Origin: Rhodoferax sp. WC2427
GTDB taxonomy: Bacteria > Pseudomonadota > Gammaproteobacteria > Burkholderiales > Burkholderiaceae_C
DNA: 64,000 nucleotides
Assembly (NCBI RefSeq): GCF_040822085.1
Contig: NZ_CP162006.1
Span: forward strand, 496,001 to 560,000
Reading direction: 5' to 3'
The translations under genes and the position numbers were made by a program. The notes beneath the pieces were generated by a model. That model did not search any database. It worked only from the letters and a program-made list of their open reading frames with translations, and was not told where the DNA came from. Each line of letters opens with the position of its first letter. The first letter of the stretch is position 1. This document shows, one piece after another, positions 37,106 through 46,221 of this stretch.

Positions 37106-37876
37106 GTGTTCACTTTTACCGAAGCCCAGATCGCCGAGTGGCTGTCGCCCATTCTGTGGCCGTTCTTGCGGGTGTTGGCCATGTTCAGCGTGGCGCCGGT
37201 GTTTTCGCTCAAATCCATCCCGCAGCGGGCCAAGATCGGCCTGGCCTTTTTTGTAGCCCTGGCCGCCCAGGCCAGCCTGACCAACCAACCCCAGATCAGC
37301 ATGAACAGCCCGCAGGCGTTTGGCGCGGTGGTGCAGCAGGTGGGGGTGGGCATGTCCATCGGCTTCGCGGTGCGGCTGGTGTTTGCCTCGGTGGAGCTGG
37401 CGGGCGAGCTGGTGGGTTTGCAGATGGGGCTGAACTTCGCCTCGTTTTTCGACCCCGGCAGCAACACCCAGGTCAGCGCCGTGGCGCGCTTTCTGGGCCA
37501 CATGTCGATGCTGTTGTTTGTGGTGATGAACGGGCACCTGATCGTGCTGATGGCGGTGGTCAAGAGCTTTGACAGCTTTCCGGTGGACGGCAACTTCCTG
37601 GAGTTTCTGGCCCAGGTCAAGCTGTACGCCCTGGGTACCCAGCTGTTTGCCAGCGCGCTGTGGATGGCCTTGCCCATGGTGGCCATGCTGCTGTTCGTCA
37701 ACTTGACCATGGGGGTGATCTCCCGCGTGGCCCCGCAGATGAATATCTATGCGATTGGCTTTCCGGTCACCCTCACCATGGGCCTGGTCGGGGTGACCGT
37801 GACCCTGCCGATGATGGACCAGCCGGTGATGGCGCTGATGGAGCGCGCCATCGACCTGTTTGCGGCCCAGCGCTAG
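37106..37876 (+). CDS. fliR: Flagellar export gate protein FliR
   Basis: FliR completes the FliPQR export pore. The 256 residues have about six hydrophobic segments; GELVGLQMGLNFASFFDPGS is a family signature. The GTG start at 37106 is chosen because it gives the usual FliR N terminus (FTFTEAQIAEWL); the frame is open 40 codons upstream across the fliQ end. It is the last gene of the fliL-R run. Confidence 0.93.
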   Translation: MFTFTEAQIAEWLSPILWPFLRVLAMFSVAPVFSLKSIPQRAKIGLAFFVALAAQASLTNQPQISMNSPQAFGAVVQQVGVGMSIGFAVRLVFASVELAGELVGLQMGLNFASFFDPGSNTQVSAVARFLGHMSMLLFVVMNGHLIVLMAVVKSFDSFPVDGNFLEFLAQVKLYALGTQLFASALWMALPMVAMLLFVNLTMGVISRVAPQMNIYAIGFPVTLTMGLVGVTVTLPMMDQPVMALMERAIDLFAAQR

Positions 37877-37882
37877 CATTTT

Positions 37883-37948
37883 TACGGCTTTTTTAAGGCG
37901 TTAAATCAGGTTCCTGTGCTTATTAAATAAGCGTGAGCAGCTACAATT
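37883..37948. repeat. Palindromic intergenic repeat, copy G
   Basis: The stretch GGCTTTTTTAAGGC, then TTAAATC, then GCTTATTAAATAAGC and GTGAGCAGCTA closely matches copy A (101-165); the block ATAAGCGTGAGCAGCTA is identical in both. It lies between the convergent fliR and response-regulator genes. Confidence 0.75.
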
Positions 37949-37949
37949 T

Positions 37950-38579
37950 TTATACCAGATTATTGCGAATTGCGTAGACGGTGAGTTCGGCGTTGTTGGC
38001 CAGTTTGAGCTTTTCCAGCACCCGGGTGCGGTACACGCTGACGGTCTTGGGGCTGAGCAGCAGCTCCTCGGCAATGTCGGACAGGCGTTTGCCCGAGGCA
38101 ATTTTCAGCAGGGTCTGCATTTCGCGCTCGGACAGGGCCGCGTGCGGCACCTCCAGCGCGGGCTTGGACAGGCTTTCCACCAGCATCTGGGCCACCTCGG
38201 GGGTGACGTATTTGCGCCCCTGCATCACGGTGCGCACGGCCAGCACCAGCTCTTCGGGGTCGCCTGCCTTGTTCAAATAGCCTTGCGCCCCGGCGCGCAG
38301 GCAGCGGATGGCGTATTGGTCTTCTGGAAACATGGACACCACCAGCACCTTGATGGGCGAGTCGGTCTCGCGCAGGCTGGCCAATACCTCCATGCCGCCG
38401 CGGCCCGGCATGCTCAGGTCCAGCACCAGCACGTCGCAGGCGGCGGTACGCAGCAGTTCGCGCACTTCGGCATAACCCGAGGCCTCGCCGGTGACCTGAA
38501 TGTCCACCGCCTCCGACAGCATGTTGCGGATGCCGCGCCGCACCATGGCGTGGTCGTCGCATAAAACTACGTGGATCAT
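37950..38579 (-). CDS. NarL/FixJ-type response regulator
   Basis: A 209-residue regulator. The receiver has acidic pocket DD at 8-9, phosphoacceptor Asp54 (VLDLSMPGRGG) and the KxG-like NKAG end. The LuxR-type helix-turn-helix covers about 143-205 (LSEREMQTLLKIASGKRLSD, LLLSPKTVSVYRTRVLEKL). Its ATG overlaps the stop of the kinase gene by 4 bases, so the two form a pair. Its place among flagellar operons suggests control of motility or a linked behaviour; targets are unknown. Confidence 0.88.
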   Translation of the reverse strand: MIHVVLCDDHAMVRRGIRNMLSEAVDIQVTGEASGYAEVRELLRTAACDVLVLDLSMPGRGGMEVLASLRETDSPIKVLVVSMFPEDQYAIRCLRAGAQGYLNKAGDPEELVLAVRTVMQGRKYVTPEVAQMLVESLSKPALEVPHAALSEREMQTLLKIASGKRLSDIAEELLLSPKTVSVYRTRVLEKLKLANNAELTVYAIRNNLV

Positions 38580-39691
38580 GGGGGGGGTTCCGGGGTGGAG
38601 GCATCGGGGACAAGCGGAACTAGCGGCACCGACAGGATGATGGAGGTGCCCACCCCGCCCTGGTTGCTGATGTCCAGCCAGCCGCCGACGGTCTTGGCCC
38701 GCTCGTGCAGGCCGCGCAAGCCAAAGGCCTTGGGTTTGTCGAGTTGGGCCTTGCCCAAACCGCGGCCATTGTCGGTCACTTCCAGCGTCAGCACGCCTTC
38801 GCTGTCGGTCAGTTCGATGCTGACCGCGCTGCATTCCGCGTGTTTGGAGATGTTGGTCAACGCTTCTTGCGCGGTGCGGTAGGCCACCAACTGGATGGCT
38901 TTGCTGGTGCTGAGCGGGTCAAAGGTGGCGTGGAAGCTGGTGGCAATGCCGGTGCGCTTCTGGAAGCTTTGCGCCAGCCACTGCACAGCGGCGGTAAGCC
39001 CCTGGTCCAGAATGGGCGGACGCAGGTCCATCATGATGCGCTGGCTGGCCCCCAGGGCGTGCTGCAGCATCTCCAGCGCCGAGCCCAGGTGCGCGGCCGA
39101 TGGCGCGTCCTTGTGGTGGCGCGCCAGCCAGGCCAGGTCCAGCTTGACGGCGGCCAGCGAGCCGCCGATGTCGTCGTGCACCTCGCGGGCTATGGCGGCG
39201 CGCTCTTGCTCGATCGAGCTTTGCAGGTGCTCGGCCAGCTCGGCCAGGCGGCGTTCGGATGCAGCCAATTCGGCATCGGCACGCTCCTTGGCCTGGCGCA
39301 CTTCGCGCACCTCGATGGCGCGGGCAATCACGTGCGCCAGCTTGTTGATGTCGTCTTTGAGCAGGTAGTCGCTAAAACCCAGCCGGATGGCATCTACCGC
39401 CGCGGCTTCGCCAATGGCCCCCGACAGCAGCACGAAGGGCGGTTGCTGGGCCTGCTGTTGCAGCGCATGCCAGGCATCGATGGCGGTGAAGCCGGGCAGC
39501 CGGTAGTCGGCCAGAATCAAGTCAAACTGCGTGCTGCCGGTCAGCTCGGTAAATGCCGCCAGTGTTTCCACCCGCTGGATGGTGCAGGCCAAACCTTGCT
39601 TGTGCAAGGCGCGTACGACGATCTGGTGGTCTATGAGCGAGTCCTCCAGATGCAGGATCTGGATCGCCTTGTTCTTTTGCCAGGGGCTCAT
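38576..39691 (-). CDS. Receiver-linked HisKA_3 histidine kinase
   Basis: A 371-residue soluble kinase. The N-terminal receiver (about 10-125) has Asp62 in LADYRLPG, followed by a coiled linker near 130-165. The HisKA_3 dimer domain has His172 in AREVHDDIGG, and the HATPase_c domain carries VTDNGRGL and FGLRGLHERAKTVGG. It has no membrane segment or sensor domain, so its input is probably phosphorylation of its own receiver. It is the partner of the downstream NarL-type regulator (4-base overlap). Confidence 0.88.
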   Translation of the reverse strand: MSPWQKNKAIQILHLEDSLIDHQIVVRALHKQGLACTIQRVETLAAFTELTGSTQFDLILADYRLPGFTAIDAWHALQQQAQQPPFVLLSGAIGEAAAVDAIRLGFSDYLLKDDINKLAHVIARAIEVREVRQAKERADAELAASERRLAELAEHLQSSIEQERAAIAREVHDDIGGSLAAVKLDLAWLARHHKDAPSAAHLGSALEMLQHALGASQRIMMDLRPPILDQGLTAAVQWLAQSFQKRTGIATSFHATFDPLSTSKAIQLVAYRTAQEALTNISKHAECSAVSIELTDSEGVLTLEVTDNGRGLGKAQLDKPKAFGLRGLHERAKTVGGWLDISNQGGVGTSIILSVPLVPLVPDASTPEPPP

Positions 39692-39873
39692 GTGCGCTCC
39701 TGAGACGGGCTGGCGTGAGCTACATAAATGGCGATTGTCTGCATGGTGGGCTTGGAGATACAGGGCGAAGGCAGTCGATTTCGCAGATTGTTCGTAACAG
39801 GATGTGAAATAGAATTAACATTCGCGTAAACGAGGCAATTTGTCTTGGGCTTTCCTGCAGCGATGGAGAATAC

Positions 39874-40320
39874 ATGCAAACAGAGCCAACCCCACCGACA
39901 GGACCCGTAGTGCAACTGCCGGTCATGCTGGTTGCTGAGTTGCAGGATTCCCTGATGGTGGTGATGCACGATTTAAGCCGCCTGGAAAGCCTGCTCAGCC
40001 ACACTATGGACAATCTGATGGCCCGCTTCAACAGCGTCAACCTGGGACTCCAGGGTGAGGCTCTACCGAATTCGCTGGCCATGGACGCAGTGCGCAGCGA
40101 CCTGCGTGCCGCCGTGACCGAGCTGCAATTCCAGGACATGGCTTCGCAGTTGATTGTGCACACCACCTTGATGCTGCAAGGCTGCGCATTCCGCCTGGCA
40201 TCGGAGACCATGGGGCAGGACGAAGGCGAAGAGCCAGCGCCCTACGCAACCATGGTGCCTGACCGACCCAATCCGGTGACCCAGAGCGAAATGGACGCAG
40301 GTTCCATTGAGCTCTTCTGA
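39874..40320 (+). CDS. Small CheZ-like chemotaxis protein
   Basis: A 148-residue helical protein, first in the cheY2-cheA-cheW-cheR-cheD-cheB run. The segment LQFQDMASQ near residue 84 gives Asp88 and Gln92, the same DxxxQ spacing as the CheZ active site (DLTGQ in the true CheZ at 6390). The long helix before it (MLVAELQDSLMVVMHDLSRL) could form the CheZ-like hairpin. The C terminus ends GSIELF, like CheD (GSVDLF). I infer a CheY phosphatase or CheY-binding protein; the activity is not shown. GGAGA precedes the ATG. Confidence 0.6.
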   Translation: MQTEPTPPTGPVVQLPVMLVAELQDSLMVVMHDLSRLESLLSHTMDNLMARFNSVNLGLQGEALPNSLAMDAVRSDLRAAVTELQFQDMASQLIVHTTLMLQGCAFRLASETMGQDEGEEPAPYATMVPDRPNPVTQSEMDAGSIELF

Positions 40321-40371
40321 CAAGCCCGTCCCCCCTATTCACGCGCCTTTCATCTTTAGCTGGAGCTTTTC

Positions 40372-40734
40372 ATGCATTCGATTCTTGCCGTTGACGACTC
40401 ACCCTCGATGCGAAAGATGGTCTCCTTTACCCTGACCGGAGCGGGCTACCAGGTCATCGAAGCGGTGGACGGGCAGGATGCTTTCGAGAAGGCCCAGTCG
40501 CATTCCATTGACCTGGTGCTGGTCGACCAGAACATGCCCCGGCTCGACGGCATTGGCCTGACGCGCCTGCTGCGCGAGCACCCCAAGTACAAGACGATTC
40601 CGATTTTGATTTTGACCACCGAGTCCAGTGACCAGATGAAGCAGGCGGGGCGTAGTGCCGGTGCCACGGGCTGGTTGGTGAAACCGTTTGACCCCGCCCG
40701 GTTGATCGAGGTCATCCAAAAAGTCATCCGCTGA
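40372..40734 (+). CDS. cheY: CheY-like response regulator (second copy)
   Basis: A 120-residue single receiver domain with acidic pair Asp8/Asp9, phosphoacceptor Asp52 (VLVDQNMPRLDG), the Thr pair near 82-83 and Lys104 (WLVKPFDP). It is clearly different from the CheY at 7007 and more like the CheY that precedes cheA in many proteobacteria. It lies between the CheZ-like gene and cheA, so both probably act on the local CheA. Confidence 0.92.
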   Translation: MHSILAVDDSPSMRKMVSFTLTGAGYQVIEAVDGQDAFEKAQSHSIDLVLVDQNMPRLDGIGLTRLLREHPKYKTIPILILTTESSDQMKQAGRSAGATGWLVKPFDPARLIEVIQKVIR

Positions 40735-40758
40735 ACCCCGGCAACCCAAGGAGCACAC

Positions 40759-42858
40759 ATGGCCGAGACACATAGCGACAGTTCAGGTTCAGGCGCAGAC
40801 TTTGACCTGACCCAGTTCTACCAGATCTTTTTTGAAGAAGCGGGTGAAAACCTCGACCAGATGGAGCAGATGCTGCTCGACCTGGACCTGGCCAATACCG
40901 ACGACGAAGAACTCAACGGCATCTTCCGTTGCGCCCACTCCATCAAGGGCGGCGCCGCCACTTTCGGCTTTTCCGATGTGGCCGAGCTGACCCACCAGAT
41001 GGAGTCGCTGCTGGACAAGCTGCGCCGCCATGAGCTGAAGCTGATTCCCCCCATGGTCGATGCGTTGCTGGAGTCGGCTGACTCCTCCCGCAGCCTGCTG
41101 GCGCGCCACCAGGCCGGCGGTGAGGGCGAGGCCATCAACACGTCGGCCCTGGTCAAACGCATCAGCGTGCTGGCCTCGGGCACCATGCCTGCGCCAGCAC
41201 CGGTGCCAGCGCCCGCGCCGGTTGTGGTGGTGGTCGCCCCGGTCGCGGCCCCTGAGCCCAGGGCTGCGGGAGTGCGCTCGCTGGTGATCCAGATCGGCCC
41301 GCTGGACAAGCCGGAGCAGGCCGATGCGGTGAAAGAGCTGTTCCGCGACATTCCGGGCCTGGGCACGGTCACCGCGATGCCCAGCGAAAGCGCCAACATC
41401 CGCGTGTTCGCGGTGGAAACCACGTCGACCGACGAGGATCTACTCGACCTGTTCGTGTTCCATGTGTCCAAGGACGTGGTGCGCATCCGTGATCTGGATG
41501 CTGAAGCCACCCCCGTTGCGGCGGCAGAAGCTGCCGTCCCGGAACCCGTCGCCGCTGTGGTGGCGCCGACCGTGTCGGTGGAGGAAGAATACGGTTTCTT
41601 CGCCGGATCGCCCGGCCACCCTGGCGAGCACCCGGTGCCGACCCCCGCTGCCGTGGCCGCCAAGGCCGAGAAAGCCGCTGGCCAGACCCCGCTGGAGGCC
41701 ACCACCATCCGGGTCGACATCAAAAAGGTCGACCAGCTGATCAACCTGGTCGGTGAGCTGGTGATCACCCAGGCCATGCTGGCGCAAAACAGCCAGGGGC
41801 TGGAGCCCGCCATGCACCAGCAGCTGTTTGCCGGCCTGGCCGACCTGGACCGCAACACCCGCGATCTGCAGGAATCGGTCATGTCGATCCGCATGATCCC
41901 CATGTCCATCGTTTTCAGCCGCTTCCCGCGCATGCTGCGCGATCTGGCCAACCGCCTGGGCAAAAAGGTGGACTTCGTGACGCAGGGCGAATCCACCGAG
42001 CTGGACAAGGGTCTGGTCGAGAAGATCACCGACCCGCTGACCCACCTGGTGCGCAACAGCTGTGACCACGGCATCGAGATGCCCGAGGACCGCATCGCCG
42101 CAGGCAAGTCGGAGAACGGCACCATCACCCTGTCGGCGGCGCACCAGGGCGGCTCCATCGTGATCGAAGTGCGCGACGACGGCAAAGGCATGTCGCGCGA
42201 CAAGATCCTGCGCAAGGCCCGGGAGCGCGGCCTGGACGTGAGCGATGCCATGAGCGATGCCGAGGTCTGGCAGCTGATTTTTGCCCCGGGCTTCTCTACC
42301 GCCGATGTGGTGACCGATGTGTCGGGCCGGGGCGTGGGCATGGATGTGGTGAAGCGCAATATTGCCTCGCTCAATGGCACGGTCGACATCGAATCGGTCG
42401 AGGGCCTGGGCATGAAGGTGTCGGTGCGCTTGCCGCTGACCCTGGCCATCATGGACGGTATGTCGGTCAGCGTGGGCGACGAGGTCTATATCCTGCCGCT
42501 GTCGTCGGTGGTCGAGTCCTTCCAGGTCAACGATGAATCCGTCAGCACCGTGGCCCAGGGCTCGCAGCTGGTCAAGGTGCGTGAAGAGTACATGCCGGTG
42601 ATTGCGCTGGAGAAGATTTTCCAGGTGCCGATTGCCGATGCCGAAAAGGCCAACAACATCATGGTGGTGGTCGAGTCCGAAGGCAGCCGCGTGGCCTTGC
42701 TGGTCAACGAGTTGCTGGGCCAGCACCAGGTGGTGGTGAAAAACCTGGAGTCGAATTACCGCAAAGTGTCCAACGTGTCGGGTGCCACCATCATGGGCGA
42801 CGGCAAGGTGGCGCTGATTCTGGACATTGGCGCGCTGGTGCGCCGCTCGCGGCACTAA
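40759..42858 (+). CDS. cheA: Chemotaxis histidine kinase CheA
   Basis: CheA is the central kinase that phosphorylates CheY and CheB in response to receptors. The 699 residues show an HPt domain with His60 in CAHSIKGGAATFG. An Ala/Pro-rich linker with a P2-like domain follows (about 130-260), then the dimerisation domain and a HATPase with NSCDHG and DDGKGM. The C-terminal CheW-like domain has VYILPLSSVVES. No chemoreceptor gene lies in the window. Confidence 0.96.
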   Translation: MAETHSDSSGSGADFDLTQFYQIFFEEAGENLDQMEQMLLDLDLANTDDEELNGIFRCAHSIKGGAATFGFSDVAELTHQMESLLDKLRRHELKLIPPMVDALLESADSSRSLLARHQAGGEGEAINTSALVKRISVLASGTMPAPAPVPAPAPVVVVVAPVAAPEPRAAGVRSLVIQIGPLDKPEQADAVKELFRDIPGLGTVTAMPSESANIRVFAVETTSTDEDLLDLFVFHVSKDVVRIRDLDAEATPVAAAEAAVPEPVAAVVAPTVSVEEEYGFFAGSPGHPGEHPVPTPAAVAAKAEKAAGQTPLEATTIRVDIKKVDQLINLVGELVITQAMLAQNSQGLEPAMHQQLFAGLADLDRNTRDLQESVMSIRMIPMSIVFSRFPRMLRDLANRLGKKVDFVTQGESTELDKGLVEKITDPLTHLVRNSCDHGIEMPEDRIAAGKSENGTITLSAAHQGGSIVIEVRDDGKGMSRDKILRKARERGLDVSDAMSDAEVWQLIFAPGFSTADVVTDVSGRGVGMDVVKRNIASLNGTVDIESVEGLGMKVSVRLPLTLAIMDGMSVSVGDEVYILPLSSVVESFQVNDESVSTVAQGSQLVKVREEYMPVIALEKIFQVPIADAEKANNIMVVVESEGSRVALLVNELLGQHQVVVKNLESNYRKVSNVSGATIMGDGKVALILDIGALVRRSRH

Positions 42859-42895
42859 GCCACCGTTCTACAGTTTGAAGTTGAAGGAGATGGTT

Positions 42896-43378
42896 ATGGG
42901 AGCAATGGAACGTTCGGGGGTTTTGACCACCACCGCGGCCAGAGAATATTTGACCTTCCGCCTGAGCCAGGAAGAGTACGGCATTGATATCCTGAAGGTG
43001 CAGGAAATCCGCGGCTACGAGCCACCGACACGTATCGCCAACGCGCCCCCCTTCATCAAGGGTGTGGTCAATCTGCGCGGCACCATCGTGCCGATCGTGG
43101 ACATGCGCCTCAAGTTCAACTGCTCCGAGGCCGAGTACAACAGCTTCACCGTGGTCATCATCCTGAATCTGCGCAGCCGCATCGTCGGCATCGTGGTGGA
43201 TTCGGTCAGTGACGTGCTGGAACTGCAGCCCGAGAGCGTCAAAGCCGCCCCCGATATCGACAGCATTGTCGACAACAGCTGCATTCTGGGCCTGGGCTCG
43301 GTCAGCGACCGTATGCTGATCCTGCTGGACATCGAGCGTCTGATGTCCGGGCCGGACATGGGCCTGTCTGCCGACTGA
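42896..43378 (+). CDS. cheW: Chemotaxis coupling protein CheW
   Basis: CheW couples receptors to CheA. The 160-residue SH3-like protein has EEYGIDILKVQEIRGYEPPT and FIKGVVNLRGTIVPIVDMR, both family hallmarks. ATG 42896 is chosen because GAAGGAG is 6 bases before it; ATG 42890 would touch the ribosome site. Confidence 0.95.
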   Translation: MGAMERSGVLTTTAAREYLTFRLSQEEYGIDILKVQEIRGYEPPTRIANAPPFIKGVVNLRGTIVPIVDMRLKFNCSEAEYNSFTVVIILNLRSRIVGIVVDSVSDVLELQPESVKAAPDIDSIVDNSCILGLGSVSDRMLILLDIERLMSGPDMGLSAD

Positions 43379-43392
43379 GCGCACGCTTCTCC

Positions 43393-44247
43393 ATGCGCCC
43401 ATCCTCCGCTGTTGCCGCGACCGGTCCCGTGCTGGAAGGCCGCGAGTTTGTCTGGACCGATGCCGACTTCGAGCGCGTCCAGTCGCTCATCTACAAGCAT
43501 GCCGGTATCAAACTGCACGACGGTAAGCACGCCATGGTGTACAGCCGCCTGTCGCGGCGCCTGCGCGACACCGGACACAACAGTTTTCGCGAATATTTGG
43601 GCTGGTTGGAGCACTCTACCGATGGGCCCGAGTGGCAAGAGTTCGTCAATGCGCTGACCACAAACCTGACAGCCTTCTTCCGCGAGCAGCACCACTTCGA
43701 GATACTGGCCACGCTGCTGCGGTCCAAGCCCGCCAGCACGCCGTGGAATGTGTGGTGCAGCGCATCCTCTACCGGCGAAGAACCGTATTCCATCGTGATG
43801 ACGGCGCTGGAGAGTTTGGGTGCCAACGCGTCTTTCAAGCTCACCGCCAGCGATATCGATTCCAAGGTGCTGGCCTCGGCGGCTCAGGGCATCTACCGGC
43901 TGGAAAATCTCAAGGGGCTGGACCAGGGGCGGATGCAGAAGTTCTTGCTGCGCGGCAAGGGCGACAACGCCGGGCTGGTGCGTATCAAGCCTGAATTGCG
44001 CCGCATGATTGATTTCATCAGCGTCAATCTGATCCGGGACGACTGGCCGTTTCGCGAGCATTTCGATGTGGTGTTTTGCCGTAACGTGATGATTTACTTC
44101 GATGCCGCCACCCAACGGGCGGTGCTGGAGCGCATCCACCGGGTGATGAAGCCGGGGGCTACCCTGTTTGTTGGCCATGCAGAGAATTTCAGCGAATCGC
44201 GTGACTTATTCATCTTGCGGGGGAAGACCAGCTATGAACGTTGCTAA
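43393..44247 (+). CDS. cheR: Chemoreceptor methyltransferase CheR
   Basis: CheR methylates chemoreceptor glutamates with SAM. The 284 residues have the N-terminal helical domain and a SAM domain with WCSASSTGEEPYSI, TASDIDSKVLASA and VFCRNVMIYFD. An NNVGL-type C-terminal insert is not seen. It follows cheW after 14 bases, and cheD starts 49 bases after it. Confidence 0.95.
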   Translation: MRPSSAVAATGPVLEGREFVWTDADFERVQSLIYKHAGIKLHDGKHAMVYSRLSRRLRDTGHNSFREYLGWLEHSTDGPEWQEFVNALTTNLTAFFREQHHFEILATLLRSKPASTPWNVWCSASSTGEEPYSIVMTALESLGANASFKLTASDIDSKVLASAAQGIYRLENLKGLDQGRMQKFLLRGKGDNAGLVRIKPELRRMIDFISVNLIRDDWPFREHFDVVFCRNVMIYFDAATQRAVLERIHRVMKPGATLFVGHAENFSESRDLFILRGKTSYERC

Positions 44248-44296
44248 TTCACCCTTTCGCAAGCCGCTCGGCTTTGGCGTGCGCCCTTAAAAAATT

Positions 44297-45049
44297 ATGG
44301 ACATCCCCAGAACCACTGGCCCCACGTTGTACCAACGCATGGCGGCGGGCGCGCTCCCGGTCGGTGGCGATACCGACCGCCGCCGGGCTTCCCGGGTCGG
44401 CGCTCTCCCCGGCGGGCGACCCGCCAGCGAGCGCCACAGCACCATTGAAGAGCTCAAGGCCCGCCCACGCAAGCCGGGGGAGGCTTCGTTTTTTTACCCG
44501 GACCACCATTTCCAGTACAACGCCGTCAAGGTGCTGCCCGGTGAGTACTTTGTATCGGACGAAAACCTGGTCATCATGACGGTGCTGGGCTCCTGCATTG
44601 CCGCCTGCCTGTGGGACACGCGGGCCCAGGTAGGCGGTATGAACCACTTCATGCTGCCCGACGGTGAAGACGGCATTGGCGCGGGCCGCTATGGGTCGTA
44701 TGCCATGGAGCTGTTGATCAACGAAATGCTCAAGATCGGGGCGCGCCGCGAAACCATGCAGGCCAAGATTTTTGGCGGTGGCCAGGTGATGTCCAACTTC
44801 ACCACCATGAACGTGGGTGAGCGCAACACCAAGTTTGTCATCGACTACCTGCAAACCGAGCGCATCCCGCTCCTGTCGCAAGACGTACTGGATATTTACC
44901 CGCGCAAGGTCTGCTTTTTCCCCCTCACCGGCAAGGCCATGGTCAAGCGGCTGGCCCACGCCCATCCCGACCAGGCTGCCAATGAGCGGCGTGGCAATGT
45001 GGCAACGGTGGTGCAATCGACGTCCGGCGGTTCGGTCGATCTGTTTTAA
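44297..45049 (+). CDS. cheD: Chemoreceptor glutamine deamidase CheD
   Basis: CheD deamidates receptor glutamines and feeds back on CheY in some species. The 250-residue protein has Cys100 (VLGSCIAACLWD) and His117 (GGMNHFML) of the catalytic triad. It is longer than typical CheD, with about 55 extra N-terminal residues rich in Arg/Gly/Pro. The protein ends GGSVDLF, resembling the CheZ-like protein. No strong ribosome site is visible before ATG 44297; a downstream start is possible. Confidence 0.93.
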   Translation: MDIPRTTGPTLYQRMAAGALPVGGDTDRRRASRVGALPGGRPASERHSTIEELKARPRKPGEASFFYPDHHFQYNAVKVLPGEYFVSDENLVIMTVLGSCIAACLWDTRAQVGGMNHFMLPDGEDGIGAGRYGSYAMELLINEMLKIGARRETMQAKIFGGGQVMSNFTTMNVGERNTKFVIDYLQTERIPLLSQDVLDIYPRKVCFFPLTGKAMVKRLAHAHPDQAANERRGNVATVVQSTSGGSVDLF

Positions 45050-45061
45050 GTGCGTGCTGTG

Positions 45062-46162
45062 ATGAAGAAAATCCGTGTTCTGGTAGTGGACGACTCGGCG
45101 CTGGTGCGCAGCCTGTTGACCGAGATCATCAACCGCCAACCCGACATGCAGTGCATTGGTGCGGCCAACGACCCGTTGATCGCCCGCGAAATGATCCGCG
45201 ATCTGGATCCCGATGTCATCACCCTGGACGTGGAGATGCCGCGCATGGACGGCATCGACTTCCTGGGCCGCCTGATGCGCCTGCGCCCCATGCCGGTGGT
45301 GATGATCTCCACCATGACCGCGCAGGGGGCTGAGGTCACCTTACGTGCGCTGGAGTTAGGGGCGGTGGATTTTGTGGCCAAACCCCGCATTGGCCTGGCC
45401 AATGGCCTGCGCGATCTGGCGACAGAAATCGTCGACAAGGTGCGCGTGGCGGCGGTGGCCAAGTTCCGTCGCCCGTTGCTGCCTGCGGTATCGCCGCCCG
45501 GCACTGCAGTGGTGCCGCCAGCCTCCGCCGTGCGCTCCACCAATGCCTTGATCGGCCGCTTGTCGACCGAAAAGATGATCTGCATCGGCGCATCCACCGG
45601 TGGCACGGAGGCCATCAAGGACATTTTGGTCCACATGCCCGCCGACTCGCCCGCCATCGTCATCACCCAGCACATGCCGCCGGGCTTTACCACCAGCTTC
45701 GCAGCACGCCTGAACAGCCTGTGCCAGATCACCGTCAAGGAAGCCGTACACGGCGAGCGCATCCTGCCCGGCCATGCTTACATCGCGCCGGGCGGCAAGC
45801 AGTTCCGCATCAACCGCAGCGGTGCCAATTACGTGGCCGTGGTGGAAGAGGGCGAACCGGTGAACCGCCACCGGCCATCGGTGGAAGTGCTGTTCCTGTC
45901 CTGCGCCGAGATGGTGGGCCGCAACGCCTACGGCATCATGCTCACCGGCATGGGCAATGACGGAGCCCGTGCCATGCGCGAAATGCACGACAAGGGCAGC
46001 TACAACTACGTGCAGGATGAAGCCAGTTGCGTGGTCTTCGGCATGCCGCGCGAGGCCATTGCCCACGGCGCAGCCGATGAGGTGCTGCCGCTGGACAAAA
46101 TTGCCCCCGCCCTGCTGGCCAAGCTGGGTGCCAGCGGCGACCGCCTGCACAATCGCATTTAA
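45062..46162 (+). CDS. cheB: Chemoreceptor methylesterase CheB
   Basis: CheB is the response-regulated methylesterase and deamidase opposing CheR. The 366 residues start with a receiver (Asp56 in [11 protein letters not shown]), followed by a linker and the esterase domain with Ser178 (GASTGGTEA), His204 (TQHMPPG) and Asp300 (TGMGNDGA). ATG 45062 is preferred; in-frame GTG codons at 45050 and 45059 are alternatives. It ends the chemotaxis run. Confidence 0.95.
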   Translation: MKKIRVLVVDDSALVRSLLTEIINRQPDMQCIGAANDPLIAREMIRDLDPDVITLDVEMPRMDGIDFLGRLMRLRPMPVVMISTMTAQGAEVTLRALELGAVDFVAKPRIGLANGLRDLATEIVDKVRVAAVAKFRRPLLPAVSPPGTAVVPPASAVRSTNALIGRLSTEKMICIGASTGGTEAIKDILVHMPADSPAIVITQHMPPGFTTSFAARLNSLCQITVKEAVHGERILPGHAYIAPGGKQFRINRSGANYVAVVEEGEPVNRHRPSVEVLFLSCAEMVGRNAYGIMLTGMGNDGARAMREMHDKGSYNYVQDEASCVVFGMPREAIAHGAADEVLPLDKIAPALLAKLGASGDRLHNRI

Positions 46163-46168
46163 AGAAAA

Positions 46169-46217
46169 TAGGCTGCTAGCGCCCATGGAATGGGCGTAAG
46201 CAGCTATTTAAACGATA
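46169..46217. repeat. Palindromic intergenic repeat, copy H
   Basis: GCTGCTAGCGCCCAT (46172-46186) and ATGGGCGTAAGCAGC (46190-46204) pair at 13 of 15 positions around a 3-base loop, with AGCTAT and CGATAGCG following as in copy A. It lies between the convergent cheB and uup genes and may serve as their terminator. Confidence 0.75.
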
Positions 46218-46221
46218 GCGA

